Made by a program: the position numbers and the translations under genes. Positions 22,250-33,262 of a stretch of 64,000 bases of DNA are shown here, piece by piece; position 1 is the stretch's first letter; every line of letters begins with the position of its first letter. Source of the stretch: Ceratobasidium sp. AG-K (lineage: Eukaryota; Basidiomycota; Agaricomycetes; Cantharellales; Ceratobasidiaceae); NCBI GenBank assembly GCA_037039685.1, contig JAWNGF010000006.1:62001-126000 (forward strand), written 5' to 3'. A model generated the notes under the pieces. The model saw nothing but the letters and a program-made list of their open reading frames with translations, did not search any database and was not told the DNA's origin.

Positions 22250-24204
22250 ATGTCTACACAGGTCGCAGCCTCCCCTGCTGCTGCCCCCACTGCCAACCGC
22301 CTTGTCGCCGGTCTCGAGGAGTGCGAGCAGGACACCCGCCCTCCTTATGTCCTTAACCGTAGCGAGATTCGTTTGCTCGCCATCGCCGGCATCGGATTCT
22401 TCCTCGATGGTATGTTGCATAAAATAGTTGATTGCTACTATTGTCTGACTGTCCGGTAGCATACGATCTTTTCATCATCAACCAGGTAGCGCTGATGCTG
22501 CAGTTCCGCTACTATGGGGGCGAGCACCTTCCTTCCGGCCTCGAGGGTTTCATCAAGGCTGGTGCCAACATTGGTTCGGTCATTGGCCAGTTCTTGTTTG
22601 GCTATCTTGCCGACGCTTTCGGTCGCAAGGCAGTTTGTGAGTGTTTTGTCTGCCTTTATTGGGTCTTGACTAAACTCTCTCCAGATGGAAAAGAGCTTAT
22701 GACAATCATTTTTGCGACTATCCTATGCATTGCTGTTCCAGCTTACCTTGGTGCCCAAGGTTCGTGCTGACGCATGTTCGACGACGGCAGAGCATTGAGT
22801 TATTCTTCAGGTGTTCTCATTTGGATCGGTGTCTTCCGAATCATCCTTGGCATTGGCGTCGGTGGGGACTACCCCATGTCCGCCTCCATCACCGGGGACC
22901 GTGCTTCGCTCCGCAAGCGAGGCACCATGCTCACCTACGTGTTCGCGAACCAAGGCTGGGGCTCCTTCGTCGGAAGCCTCATGACGATGACTGTACTCGC
23001 TTGCTACAAAACGGCTATGGACAAAAATGGACAGGTCTACAAGGTCGACGCAGGTAAGCTTGGTGCTTCGGATAAGGATTGATAGGTTTCTAAAAATACG
23101 TCAACAGTGTGGCGTATTGTCGTTGGTGTCTCGCTCATTCCCGCATTTGGCACGCTTTACCAACGCCTCACGCTTCCCGAGTCAACCCGATTCAGCAAGA
23201 CCCGCAACACCGAAGCCGATGAGGCTCAAAAAGAAGCCACCGAGGTTCAAGAGAAGGAAACCGATACTCAAAAGGCAACCCTTGACGCCTCATCGTCCGA
23301 GCAATCGAGCGTGCAGGCCGAGACTGTTGAAGTCAAGAAAAAGGCCCATATCCACGAGTTCCTTCAGTACCTTTCCGAATGGCGCCATGCAAAGCTCTTG
23401 ATCGGCACTTCGCTCTCATGGTTCCTCGTCGACATTGCGTTTTATGGTATCAACCTGAATACCTCGGTCGTTCTTCAACAAATTGGCTTTGACGGCGCTG
23501 GAAACAACGCCTGGCACAAGATGTTCCGCATTGCGACCGGTAACCTCATCGTCACCGCGCTCGGCTTTGTCCCTGGGTATTATGTGACCGTCCTTACTGT
23601 CGAATGGCTCGGCCGAAAGTGGATTCAGATTCAGGGTTTCATCATGAGCTCAGTCTTCAGTAAGCACGCATACTTCCAGTTATTGATCATGTATTGACAA
23701 GGCCCCCAGTTGCTATTTTGGCTGCCAAGTTCCACACGTTGTCGTCGGTTGCATTCATCGTCTGCTTTGCTCTGATGCAATTCTTCTTCAACTTTGGCGC
23801 CAATGCAACCACTTACGTGAGTTATGCACCTTTCTCTATACCTGTCGCTTCAAACACTAAATTCGCGTACTAGATGTACCCTGCCGAGCTCTTCCCGACT
23901 CGCTACCGCGCATTCGCGCATGGTATCTCGGCTGCATCCGGCAAGGCGGGAGCTATTCTCGCAAGCCTCGCGTTCAACGCCCTGAGCAAAAAGATCGGCA
24001 CCCCTGCCGTGTTGTGGAGTGAGTTTCCTACCCGATTTCAGCATAGCAAATACTAATTCTGCTATTTCAGTCTTTGTCGGATGCAACCTCGCCGGTGCCG
24101 TCGTCACTCTCGTCTGCCTCCCCGAGGTACGAGGACGTGACCCGGACGTTATCGAGCTCGAGGAGCGACGAGTTGCACGAGAGGCTGCGGCCAACTCTTC
24201 GTAA
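22250..24204 (+). CDS. PHO84: High-affinity inorganic phosphate transporter, PHO84 type (MFS)
   Basis: Plasma-membrane proton-phosphate symporter of the major facilitator superfamily. Eight exons: 22250-22409, 22460-22636, 22685-22759, 22811-23053, 23108-23659, 23710-23816, 23874-24018 and 24071-24204, all GT-AG; product 530 residues, near the usual family length. Family marks: [16 protein letters not shown] in helix 1, [15 protein letters not shown] (MFS loop 2-3), [12 protein letters not shown] in helix 4 (PHS signature), a charged central loop of about 80 residues, and [20 protein letters not shown] in the second half. Neither end is truncated and the frame is clean. Confidence 0.95.
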
Positions 24205-24453
24205 AAATGTACTAGATTTGGATTTTGGGGGGTAAATGACCATTGTATATTATGATAAAATTCAATTACAATTACGATGACAGTGTAACGAACTACAGTA
24301 GTGCTCTTGATAACCACGGCAGTTACACCCCCAACACCAAAACCAAATCATCGACCTGTGAAGCGCTTGTGCAAACTAACACGTTGATCCTGTGCTTTAG
24401 GAAGCGACGAGGACTACTGCCTAGACATCACTAACTTGGCGCTCCATTCAGAT

Positions 24454-26400
24454 ATGAAGGTCATTGCAAAAGGCCTCTGGAACCGCCCTGCTAGAATTAT
24501 TCTTGGAATTGACATCGGAACGACGACGAGTTCTGTTGCGTTTGCTCATCTTTACCCTGATTTGCACAGTTATTGCATTTGACTTACGGAGGATAAACTC
24601 ATGCACATACCAAGGTGGTCCAAAATCGTTTCATAGGGCGACTTCTTGGCCAGATCAAGGGAGTTGTAGAAGGGAATCCGAAGCTCCAACCCTCGTCTAT
24701 TACGACACCGACAACAACGTAGGCGGTGGTTTACTCTTGTTAATCGTCTTATGGAAACGCGCTTTTGAAGGCTGTGTCTTTCGGAGCAGAAGCATTGAGG
24801 CCGGAAACCGAGGAGATAGCTGAATATCAAGGGTGGCAACTCGTTCGCCACTTCAAACTCTACGTCAAACCCGAAACCATATGGCGAAAACATCACTTGA
24901 AAGCACAACGTGAATGGGTTCCCAACCCATTCACAAATCATTACACCGACTCAATCCTGAGTAGTCTTGCCCGCTGGCGTGTCCCTTCTCAAATTTTATA
25001 CAGGCTTCATGGTCTATCTCTTGAGACATACCAAGGAGTTCTTCGAGTCTCGAATCATCAATGGCCAGACAGTCTGGAGGGACCTCCGCCAAGATATGAC
25101 GATTGTATTGGCCCACCCGAACGGTTGGGGTCTCAAGAAAGAATACTTTCTCCGCAAGGCCGCCATTGCTGCCAAGTTCGTTCCACCGGAAAGAGTCATT
25201 CCCCAAATTCAGTTCGTAGCCGAGATGAAAACTTCTGTCCATTTTTATATGTCCCATGGAGATCTTCGCAGTCGTCTCAGCTTGAGCGCTTGCCGTCCAT
25301 TCTTACCATGGTTGCTAACATCACGCAACCTAACACCACCTTTCTTGTCTGTGATGCTGGAGAATCTACGATCGATACTATCGTATGCACTGTCAAACCC
25401 GTATCCCTTACGCTTGAACTCGAAGAGGTAGGGGCTTCCGCGCATGAGCCTAAGAATCTTTTCAGCAATTTGTACTCACGATAGGAAATTGTTTAGGCAC
25501 CCAGGCCGGAACCCAGTTTGTTGAAATGGAGTTTAAGGCGTCTTGACGTGCATTCTCAACCAACTTGACCAGTTGGATCATGAAGAGCGCCTTGACTATA
25601 TCACAAAGGGTTTCAGGGACTTTCGAGGAACGGCGCAGAAAGCATTTGAGAGCATAAATTCAGAACATCGAGCTGACTTGGGTGCAGGGCATTCGACCAG
25701 ACCTGAGTTCAGGATTCGACGAGGAACCATCAATTTGGGTGGGTATGAACTAGACACGCTATCTACCAACTTTATACTCAACTCTTCCGCATTTAGCGCC
25801 GTCATTGATGTCTTTTCCCATCACAGTGTCGCGCAAACCGTAGCTATCATTCATCGACAAAATTCGGAGTTTTCATTCGAGGTAAGGTATCCAGCGCGCG
25901 TTTATCATTGTTCCACGTACCAATCACATATATCAGCACATACTGCTTTTGGGCAAGTTTGGGGATAGCCCTTATTTGCGCAAGACGCTCATCTTCGAAT
26001 TTGGAAAGGATTGCGCAGCGAATGTAACTAATGATCCGACGTACGCATACTCTCGAGGCTTCTGATTCCGTGAGCCGCTCAGTGGTTGCATAAAACAGGG
26101 CCAAAGCAGCCACGGACAGAGACGTTAACTGGTGCGCCGCGATCATTAATTCTGGCGCCGGGCGCACCATGCGGATGGCATACGGGGTCGAGATTAACAA
26201 TATGTATAACCCACAAAACGCCGATCACTTGGGGCGAAGAGTGTATAAGCATCATGCTGGGTATGAATTTGTTATTGGCAGGTGGTCTCAGATTATCGGC
26301 AAGGTGCGTATTGCGGGGCAATTTAGCTGAGTGCGACTGAAAGTGATAAGTTTAGGGTGTCGTCGTCAGTCCTCAAGAATGGCATTCCATCCGTCTGTTT
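24454..26400 (+). pseudogene. Hsp70-12-like ATPase-domain protein, decayed
   Basis: From ATG 24454 it shows the Hsp70 phosphate-1 motif (LGIDIGTTTSSVAF), then blocks typical of the Hsp70-12A-like family abundant in Rhizoctonia: VSFGAEALRPETEE, VLAHPNGWGLKKEYFLRKA, FLVCDAGESTIDTIV (phosphate-2), and HILLLGKFGDSPYLRK (adenosine motif, with Gly changed to Lys). Introns at about 24560, 24720, 24911, 25425 and 25881 fit. Two breaks do not: a frame change between about 25260 and 25330 with no GT-AG solution, and a 1-nt loss at about 25541 before the ILNQLDQLDHEE block. The C-terminal part also changes frame near 26060. Probably a recent pseudogene; assembly error cannot be excluded. Confidence 0.75.
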
Positions 26401-28107
26401 AATGTTTGTTTTTTTCTTTCCTTTTTTTCATCATACAAACCAGGTAGTCAGATATTGTATGTATGGTGCTGAATTGCACTGTTTAATTCAAGGTCGGGTT
26501 TTACGGTCTCGTAAAGTCCTTGCTGAATACATGTGATGGGGGACCGATGTGTGTGATGTATGTAGGAAAGTCGAGTGGTGCCGCATAGGAATTTATGCAT
26601 GCATGGACTAGCGTACCGCATCAAAAGGCGGGATTCAGCGCCATTTTGGAGCGCTTTATGCGCATATAGTTAGTATAGTTTAGGGTAATACATATAGCTA
26701 AGCCTTAGCTTAGATAGTCTTCTTACTCAATTTTGGGCCGCATTGGCCACTGGACTATAGTCTGAGGTGTATGATCCATTCCAGTTAGGGGATGGGCATC
26801 TGAGCGTGAGGAGGCGCCTATCCCCGTCTTGGATGTCACGGCGGGGTGTGCGACATCCAAGCAGCGCTCCTTCAGCGATCCACTGTCTTTCAAGCACACT
26901 TGCATACCAGTCTCGAAGCTTCAAGAGACGACCGTATTCCGTCTTGCTCGAGCCTTCCGGTTCTTGTTTCCTATCCAGTTCATTTTCTGTCCACTGCTCG
27001 TCGTGCGGTGTGGCGGTTCAACCTGCGAGTCCTACTTGCGCCTCGCCGCCCTTGCATTCTGCCTGTCGCTCTGCTTCGGGTACCTCCCGGATTCCCGACG
27101 CTGGGCAGTCGGGACCAGCCTCTCTGCTCGTCCCCGATGTACCTCTGTGCCTGTATGTACGGTTTTGTGCGTATACATATATCGCCATGATTCGGAGGCA
27201 TCCCATATAGTGTGTATGTCCCTGGTCGTACCGAGGAAAGTCGAATGGGTTGGTCACGACTGTCCTAAGTATGACCCAAGAGCCCGCATGCACGCTTCCG
27301 GTCTCTTGATGGTCTAGCGGTGAGCTATTTTGTCAGTTTCCAAGGGTGCAACTTGCTGATGTCCGTTAGCACTTGCTACAAAGCCGAAAACTTTTCATAC
27401 CCATCGTCTATGCGCTATTACTATACCTGAATCTCCTGCGCATATTTACCCACGATAGAGCGTCAACCTGCGCAAAATACGGAGGTTACCTGTGGCTCAC
27501 TGGCAAAATCCGCACGTTACTTCTGGAATTGATCTTAGCTCCACAAACGCTCAGTCCAAGATCCACACGTAACCTGAGGGTTTTGTTAGTGAACCGCAGA
27601 TTTGGGTTCCATGGTGGCCTTGGTAACGAATGCCACACAATGGCGAAATGCGATTTTGTTTCTTTACCGAATGAACAACCCCGTGTGAGGTATCAAAATA
27701 CGGATGTTTCCGCATATTTTCGTCCCAGTTTCGACGCGAATGCATGGTATGGTCCTCAACAGGCAACGTATACGTGGCTGTCAAAGGCTATCTCCATAAA
27801 CTATGTTTTCTTTGACCAGTGAAATTACCAGTGTAAAATAATTGCAGGGTTGGAGCTCAATTTCTAGTTGCGGGCTTGGTGATATGCTTGGAGGTAGGTG
27901 ACATCTGTTGACGCACGCATTTACCCTATTATAAACTAGCTAGTTAATGCAATGCACTCCACTAACTTGTGTATGTCTTTAGGGCCGGCCTAGCAAGTTG
28001 CATGTCCTATGACAAATCAATGCGTAACGATCAAAACGGTTAGACTCTTTGCAACAACGACGTCCTGGACCCGCGGTGTGATCCCAAGGCATTGCCTACA
28101 CCCCACC
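26401..28107. other. Intergenic region, no gene recognised
   Basis: About 1.7 kb. It has T-rich stretches near 26405-26430 and A/T-rich sequence near 26640-26720. Short frames at about 26750-27320 and 27370-27820 on the plus strand lack motifs, signals or homologous neighbours. Confidence 0.55.
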
Positions 28108-29864
28108 ATGTCTAAACTTGGGGACAGCCACGTAGATTCAACCGCTTCATCGTCCTCACCCACATTACCGGATACCTTATCTGAGAGAAGAGCACAAAAT
28201 GCCGAATTACCTATCAATAAGCTACCCCATGAACTCCTTTCTCGCATTTTCAAAACCGCAGAGGAAGAGGATCGCGTGTTTCGGCCAAGGGACATGCCGT
28301 GCACTGCTGTTCTGGGGCTTGTTTCTGTACGTTTTATTTTCAAAGAAGCGTCTTGTTCGCTGACTTTTTTGGCATGCATGCGCAATGGAATCACTAGCGA
28401 GTTTGCCACCACTGGAGGGACGTGGCCATCAATGATCAATCACTCTGGAATTATATCCTTATAAATTATCCATCCTCTAACCCACTCACTAAGCTCGGTC
28501 TCGATCGTGCTGGACCAACCTCTTTGCTCGATATTGATATTGAAATGGGCTCGACTTACTGGGACAAGGCTGATATCGACCCCAACGACTGGCAGCAACA
28601 AGTCAAATCCGTATTCGATTTGCTCGAGTTCCTGGCTAGCCACGGCGCTTCCGTCCACCGTTGGAGGTCACTCGCTGTTCGCACCAAACAACCAGAAGTG
28701 CTATTTAAATTCATTGAATATCTAACTAAAGAGTCCGCATCTGCTCTGCACTACCTCAGTCTAGAATGGAAGATGTCGCGGGTAATGCATATCGAAGAGG
28801 ACAGGTGTCTTTTGTACCCAGGCCTGTTCACTAGCTCTCATTCGCTGACTGGTCAATCACTCCCTAACCTACGCTTCGCCGAAATCAATCATCTACCCTG
28901 GGGATTTGTGTTCAATCGATCAGCGCCATTACTCGACCGCCTTACAGTCCTCAACCTTACCGCTGCTGCCCAACTGAACTCGCTCGTCAAACTCCGCGAG
29001 CTCTTAGCCGCTAGCCCCAAACTTGAGTCTCTGGTTCTTGATTCCGGGTATGCATACACAGACATTCAAGATCCTCCGACAAAGCAAGAATACTCGCAGG
29101 TCACATTGACGTCACTCCGATCTCTCTCGATTGGGAGCTCAAACTGTCCACACTGGATTCTTGCCGTACTTCAGATGATTAACGCACCAAATCTCCATAA
29201 ATTTACCTTTCCCAATAGCCCACTCCACGTTATTCTGGAGGACCCCGCAGCCTGCACTCTGGTAATGAAATATGTGTGCACCGGCCAAGTAGACAAGAGT
29301 CGCAACATGATGAATACCACTAGCCCAGGATCTCCCAGTGCACAGATTTATCCCGCGCTACGTGAGCTTGATGTTTCCAAAATTGGGGCTCCAAGCGACT
29401 GGTTCAAGGGAATACTGGATCATCTCTCTACCATCACTTGTTTATCCATTACCCAAGAGCGAATAGACGCCTTACAGGGGACACCATGTGTGTTGCCTAA
29501 TTTAACTCACCTGAAGCTCCCCGAAGTGCCAGACGAACGCAAGTTAAGCGAACTTCTGCGACACCGAAGCAAGGAAGGACTTCCCATTGCAAGAGTTACA
29601 ATCGAACTGGCGTCTTTGTTCTCTGGAACGGATCCCAAGGTCAAACTACCCAAAGGTGTCAACTTAGTCAGACATCGCGATCAAGACCTCGATCTCGATT
29701 ATAGCGATAACGAAGGCGATAGCGAAGGTGACTGGCTGGATGGCGCGGAATTTGACGACTTGGACGACTTGGACGACTACAACTATGGCAATTATGACGG
29801 CCTCGAGGAGTATGAGTACCAGTATGGATATGACTCTGACGATGATAGATATGGCTTCGATTGA
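28108..29864 (+). CDS. F-box/LRR-like protein, first of a pair
   Basis: Likely substrate adaptor of an SCF ubiquitin ligase. Two exons, 28108-28326 and 28398-29864 (intron GTACGT...CTAG), 561 residues. The F-box is at about residues 32-90: LPINKLPHELLSRIFKTAEE, then LGLVSRVCHHWRDVA across the intron and DQSLWNYI. Leucine-rich irregular repeats follow (LRFAEINHLPWGF, LPNLTHLKLPEV). The tail is strongly acidic: Asp/Glu/Tyr-rich, with a DDLDDLDD run. The next gene downstream shares the intron position, the AGPxxLLxIDIE block and the HGAxxxRWRS block, so they are tandem duplicates that have diverged. Confidence 0.88.
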
Positions 29865-31188
29865 ACACATCAGTGCAACTATTGATATAGCTTGCACTCT
29901 AGCTGACGAGCTTGACTACATCGATGATTTTGGCCGGACATTTGTCGTATAGCAAGACGAGCTAACCTCAGGCTGTGACTTCCGATGTATCCGATTCGAT
30001 CATATTTAATGATAGGATGTGCGATTTTGGTTAATAGCCCTGACGGTCCGTGACTGTATACAAACGATGTTCATAAGTACTAGGGGTAGCACTACAGCTT
30101 CCCAATAGCGTCCAAATAGTAGGCGTAAGCATATAGATGAACGAATCCGTGCATGTAGGACGCATGACCTTGGCGACGGCCATGTCGCCACTTGCGCTTG
30201 CTCAATTTACAAGCCGCCAATCCGTGCTCGTTGACGGACAAAATCACGACCGAGTCATCGGAGGTGAAGTAGTCGGTTAATGAGAATTTTATGTGATCAC
30301 GTGGGAGCTAGTGGAGGGGCAGCTCAATGGAAACGGAGTAAAATAAACCAACACACGAGCAAAGCGCGAGGGTGGGTGAGCAGCCCGAGCACGTATTACA
30401 AGTAATTCAAAGCAAGGCCATATAGCGTGGTGGATAAGGAAACCCCACGAAAAAGTCCGTCGGGTAACAAATAACGCAAAGAGCCAGAGGTGGGAAGCCA
30501 AAGGTGAAGCGTCATAGCCATAGTCCGAGGATAAGCTGGAAGAGTACTGAAAGGAATCCCAAGAATAAAGAGGAGAAGCAGCGAGAAAATTGGACAGCGA
30601 AAATCTAGCATATGGGCGTGGACCATAAACCAAGGAGGGATATGTGGGTAACGCGAGAAAAAATAAGGGATGGTCGGCGGGCGGGCGATGGTCAGCCAAA
30701 TGCGACACTTGTGGTGCGCAAAGCCTGTGGTTGTGCACACACATACCCAACGCAAGAAAAATGAAAGGATTGCCAGTGTGCGAGTGGGGGATTCGAGACA
30801 TGTTCCCCTCCGTTTTTATATATGCATTGGTGAGTTGCGGTTTGTATGTGACAAACAGACAAACCCCGTCGCTTATCCCAATGCGAGGTCCCAACTGCCA
30901 AAAAGCATCGTGCACGAACCGTGCGCTTGATTGCAGCATCGCATTCGGATAGATGACGATGTTCGCGGAGACGCGACGACAAGGCAGCGTCCAGGTCAGG
31001 CAAGAGACATGTCTGGCCTGAGTGAATGTGTGAACGAAGCCGAGCGCGGCGGTGATGCACGGCTGGCGAGCGAGTCATAAACATACGGGCGCATATATTG
31101 AGAAAAGCGCGCGGCGCTAAATAGTCTCCGAAAGCGTAGAACCCGCGGGATTCCATCAACCAAGGATCAACGACCCACCGAATGTGCA
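29865..31188. other. Intergenic region between the two F-box genes
   Basis: About 1.3 kb. The only long frame (30289-30939, minus) has the composition of a chance reading. No repeat or RNA gene seen. Confidence 0.55.
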
Positions 31189-32888
31189 ATGGCCAAAGAA
31201 AGTATGCTAGCCTTGAACGATACACTGGCCCCGGCTAGCCAGGCATTCGATATAGCTCATAAAAGGACACAAAACCAAATACGACCTATCAACAAGCTCC
31301 CCACCGAACTGCTGTCCGAAATATTTAGGGTTGGAGAAGTAGAGGCGCGAGCAACCAGGCGAAGGAACAAAAACTATTTCACAGTTCAAGAACTTGCTAC
31401 TGTAGGTGGGATATCTCACTATCACGATTGACGTTTTGCTAATGCTACTCCGGTACACCGTTTGGGTTATCATTGACATCGGCAGAAAGTATGCCACCAC
31501 TGGAGAGATGTCGCCATCAAAAACCCCTCGCTTTGGACATACATCCATATAACTCGACCACCTCCGAATCCACTTGCTGTACTGTTTTTGGAGCGCGCTG
31601 GACCCGGCCCACTGCTAGAAATCGACATCGAACTGCGCTCAAGATACTGCAAGGTGTCCCAGATTAGCACCAAGGCTTGGAGATTGCAATTGACCCTGAT
31701 GAACGAATTACTTGAATTCCTATCTTCTCACGGTGCTGGAGCCTGGCGTTGGAGATCAATAGATATTTGCTGCAAACAGCCAGAGGTACTAATCAACGTC
31801 ATCGAGCACCTGAGCATTGGGACGCCGGCGCCCGTTCTTCAATTCCTGCGCCTGAAACGAAAGGTGCCCAGCACATATCCGGGCATCCAGGAGGACCTTT
31901 ATTTGTCATACCCTGACTATTTTGCCAACCAACTGTCTAAAACCTGCCCAACTCTACCCAGCTTGCGCTCGGTAGAATTCGACCTAGTACCTTGGGGGTT
32001 TGTGTTAGAACGGCCCCTGCCACTGTTCGCTGGCTTGACAAGGCTTAACCTTACCTCTGCCGCTCGTTTTAGTTGCATTGCGGGGCTCAAAGACCTACTT
32101 GTTGCTAGCCCGATGTTAGAGTCACTTTCCCTTGATCCAATATTCACAGATAATAACAACATCAAAGAACTCCCTCGCATCCGGCTACCGTCTCTTCATT
32201 CGCTCTCTGTTGGGGGCGGAAGCAACCCATTTTCCACGCTCCAAATTTTGAGGATAATTCAGGCACCGAATCTTCACACGTTCTTCCTATTCAGAAGCAA
32301 TTTACCGATTATGGTTGGCTATACCATGGTCAAGATCGACCATGTATTCCTGTACATCTATTCTGGAGACCTACCCTGGGACATAGCGGACGCTGCAACG
32401 CGGACGGTCCAATATATCCCAAATTACGTGACCTCAACGCATCCGAGATGGATATCCATTTCACGTTCTTGAGGGGCATACTTTCTGCGTTCCAGTCTGT
32501 CACTCACTTGACTATCAATCTTCATCAAGCGGAGCTTTTGTTGGAGGACCTGGGGCCATGCTTATTACCCAATCTGGCCCATTTGAAAATCTCGAGTAGC
32601 TATGGTTCCTGCGCGAGACTAGTCAGAATGTTACACTTTCGACAAGAGCAGGGTTACCCAATTCAGACGGTTGAGCTCTCCATCACGCAACGAGAGCAAG
32701 TAATGGAAGAAGCCCCCCCCTGTAAACTTCTAGTTCACTTTGGCGAAGATCTCGATACCGATTATAATTCCAACCGGTCAGAGATGAGCGTGTGCGAGAG
32801 TGGAGATAGCGATGGTCCAGAGAGCGGAGACGATGACGGAGCTTTTGAAATTGAGTTCGATTGGGAGTCTGGAGCAGGAATTCCATAA
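31189..32888 (+). pseudogene. F-box/LRR-like protein, second of a pair, one frameshift
   Basis: Exon 1 31189-31401 and exon 2 from 31486 (GTAGGT...GGCAG intron at the same place as in its neighbour). F-box: RPINKLPTELLSEIFRVGEV, then KVCHHWRDVAIKNPSLW. It continues with AGPGPLLEIDIELRSRY and HGAGAWRWRS like its neighbour. Near 32400-32430 the frame shifts: the first frame ends at 32472, while the homologous continuation (from about YPKLRDLN to an acidic tail) runs in another frame to TAA at 32886. The neighbouring copy has no intron there and none with GT-AG fits. A 1-nt insertion or 2-nt loss explains it. Either a recent pseudogene or a sequence error. Confidence 0.75.
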
Positions 32889-33262
32889 AGCACATCTGGA
32901 CCCTCGAGACATTTGGGGAAATCCTAATCCCGGACACATAGACGGCCGGACTGGGATGGGTTAACGGGTATCTTCTTAGTTTTGAATTCGGTTCGAAATG
33001 AAACAGAGCTTTCTTTATCGCTTCCACTCGACCTCGATGATGCAAGTAATAATTTGGGGTACCACTCGGGGATCCTCTGCATTTGATATCGGGCCTTTCC
33101 CGCATATTTCCCTCGCATACGATATGGGTATTCGCGCACGAATATTATGTCCCTTGCCAGGACATCGACGTGAAAGAAAGAAAGCCCTTGTATTGCGTAT
33201 AAAAGTAGGTGATTGCGAGAAAGCGAGACAAAGAATACGTCGACAAGTCGTAAACACTCAAA
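32889..33262. other. Convergent intergenic spacer
   Basis: 374 bp between the ends of the second F-box gene and SAC3. No gene or repeat seen; it should hold both 3' untranslated regions. Confidence 0.6.

Noticed and set aside
26755..27320. Overlapping plus-strand frames of 110-160 codons
   Set aside because: Three frames are open together in a GC-rich patch and none looks like a protein family.
30289..30939. 216-codon minus-strand frame between the F-box genes
   Set aside because: Irregular composition with no domain, signal, intron or neighbour support; likely chance.
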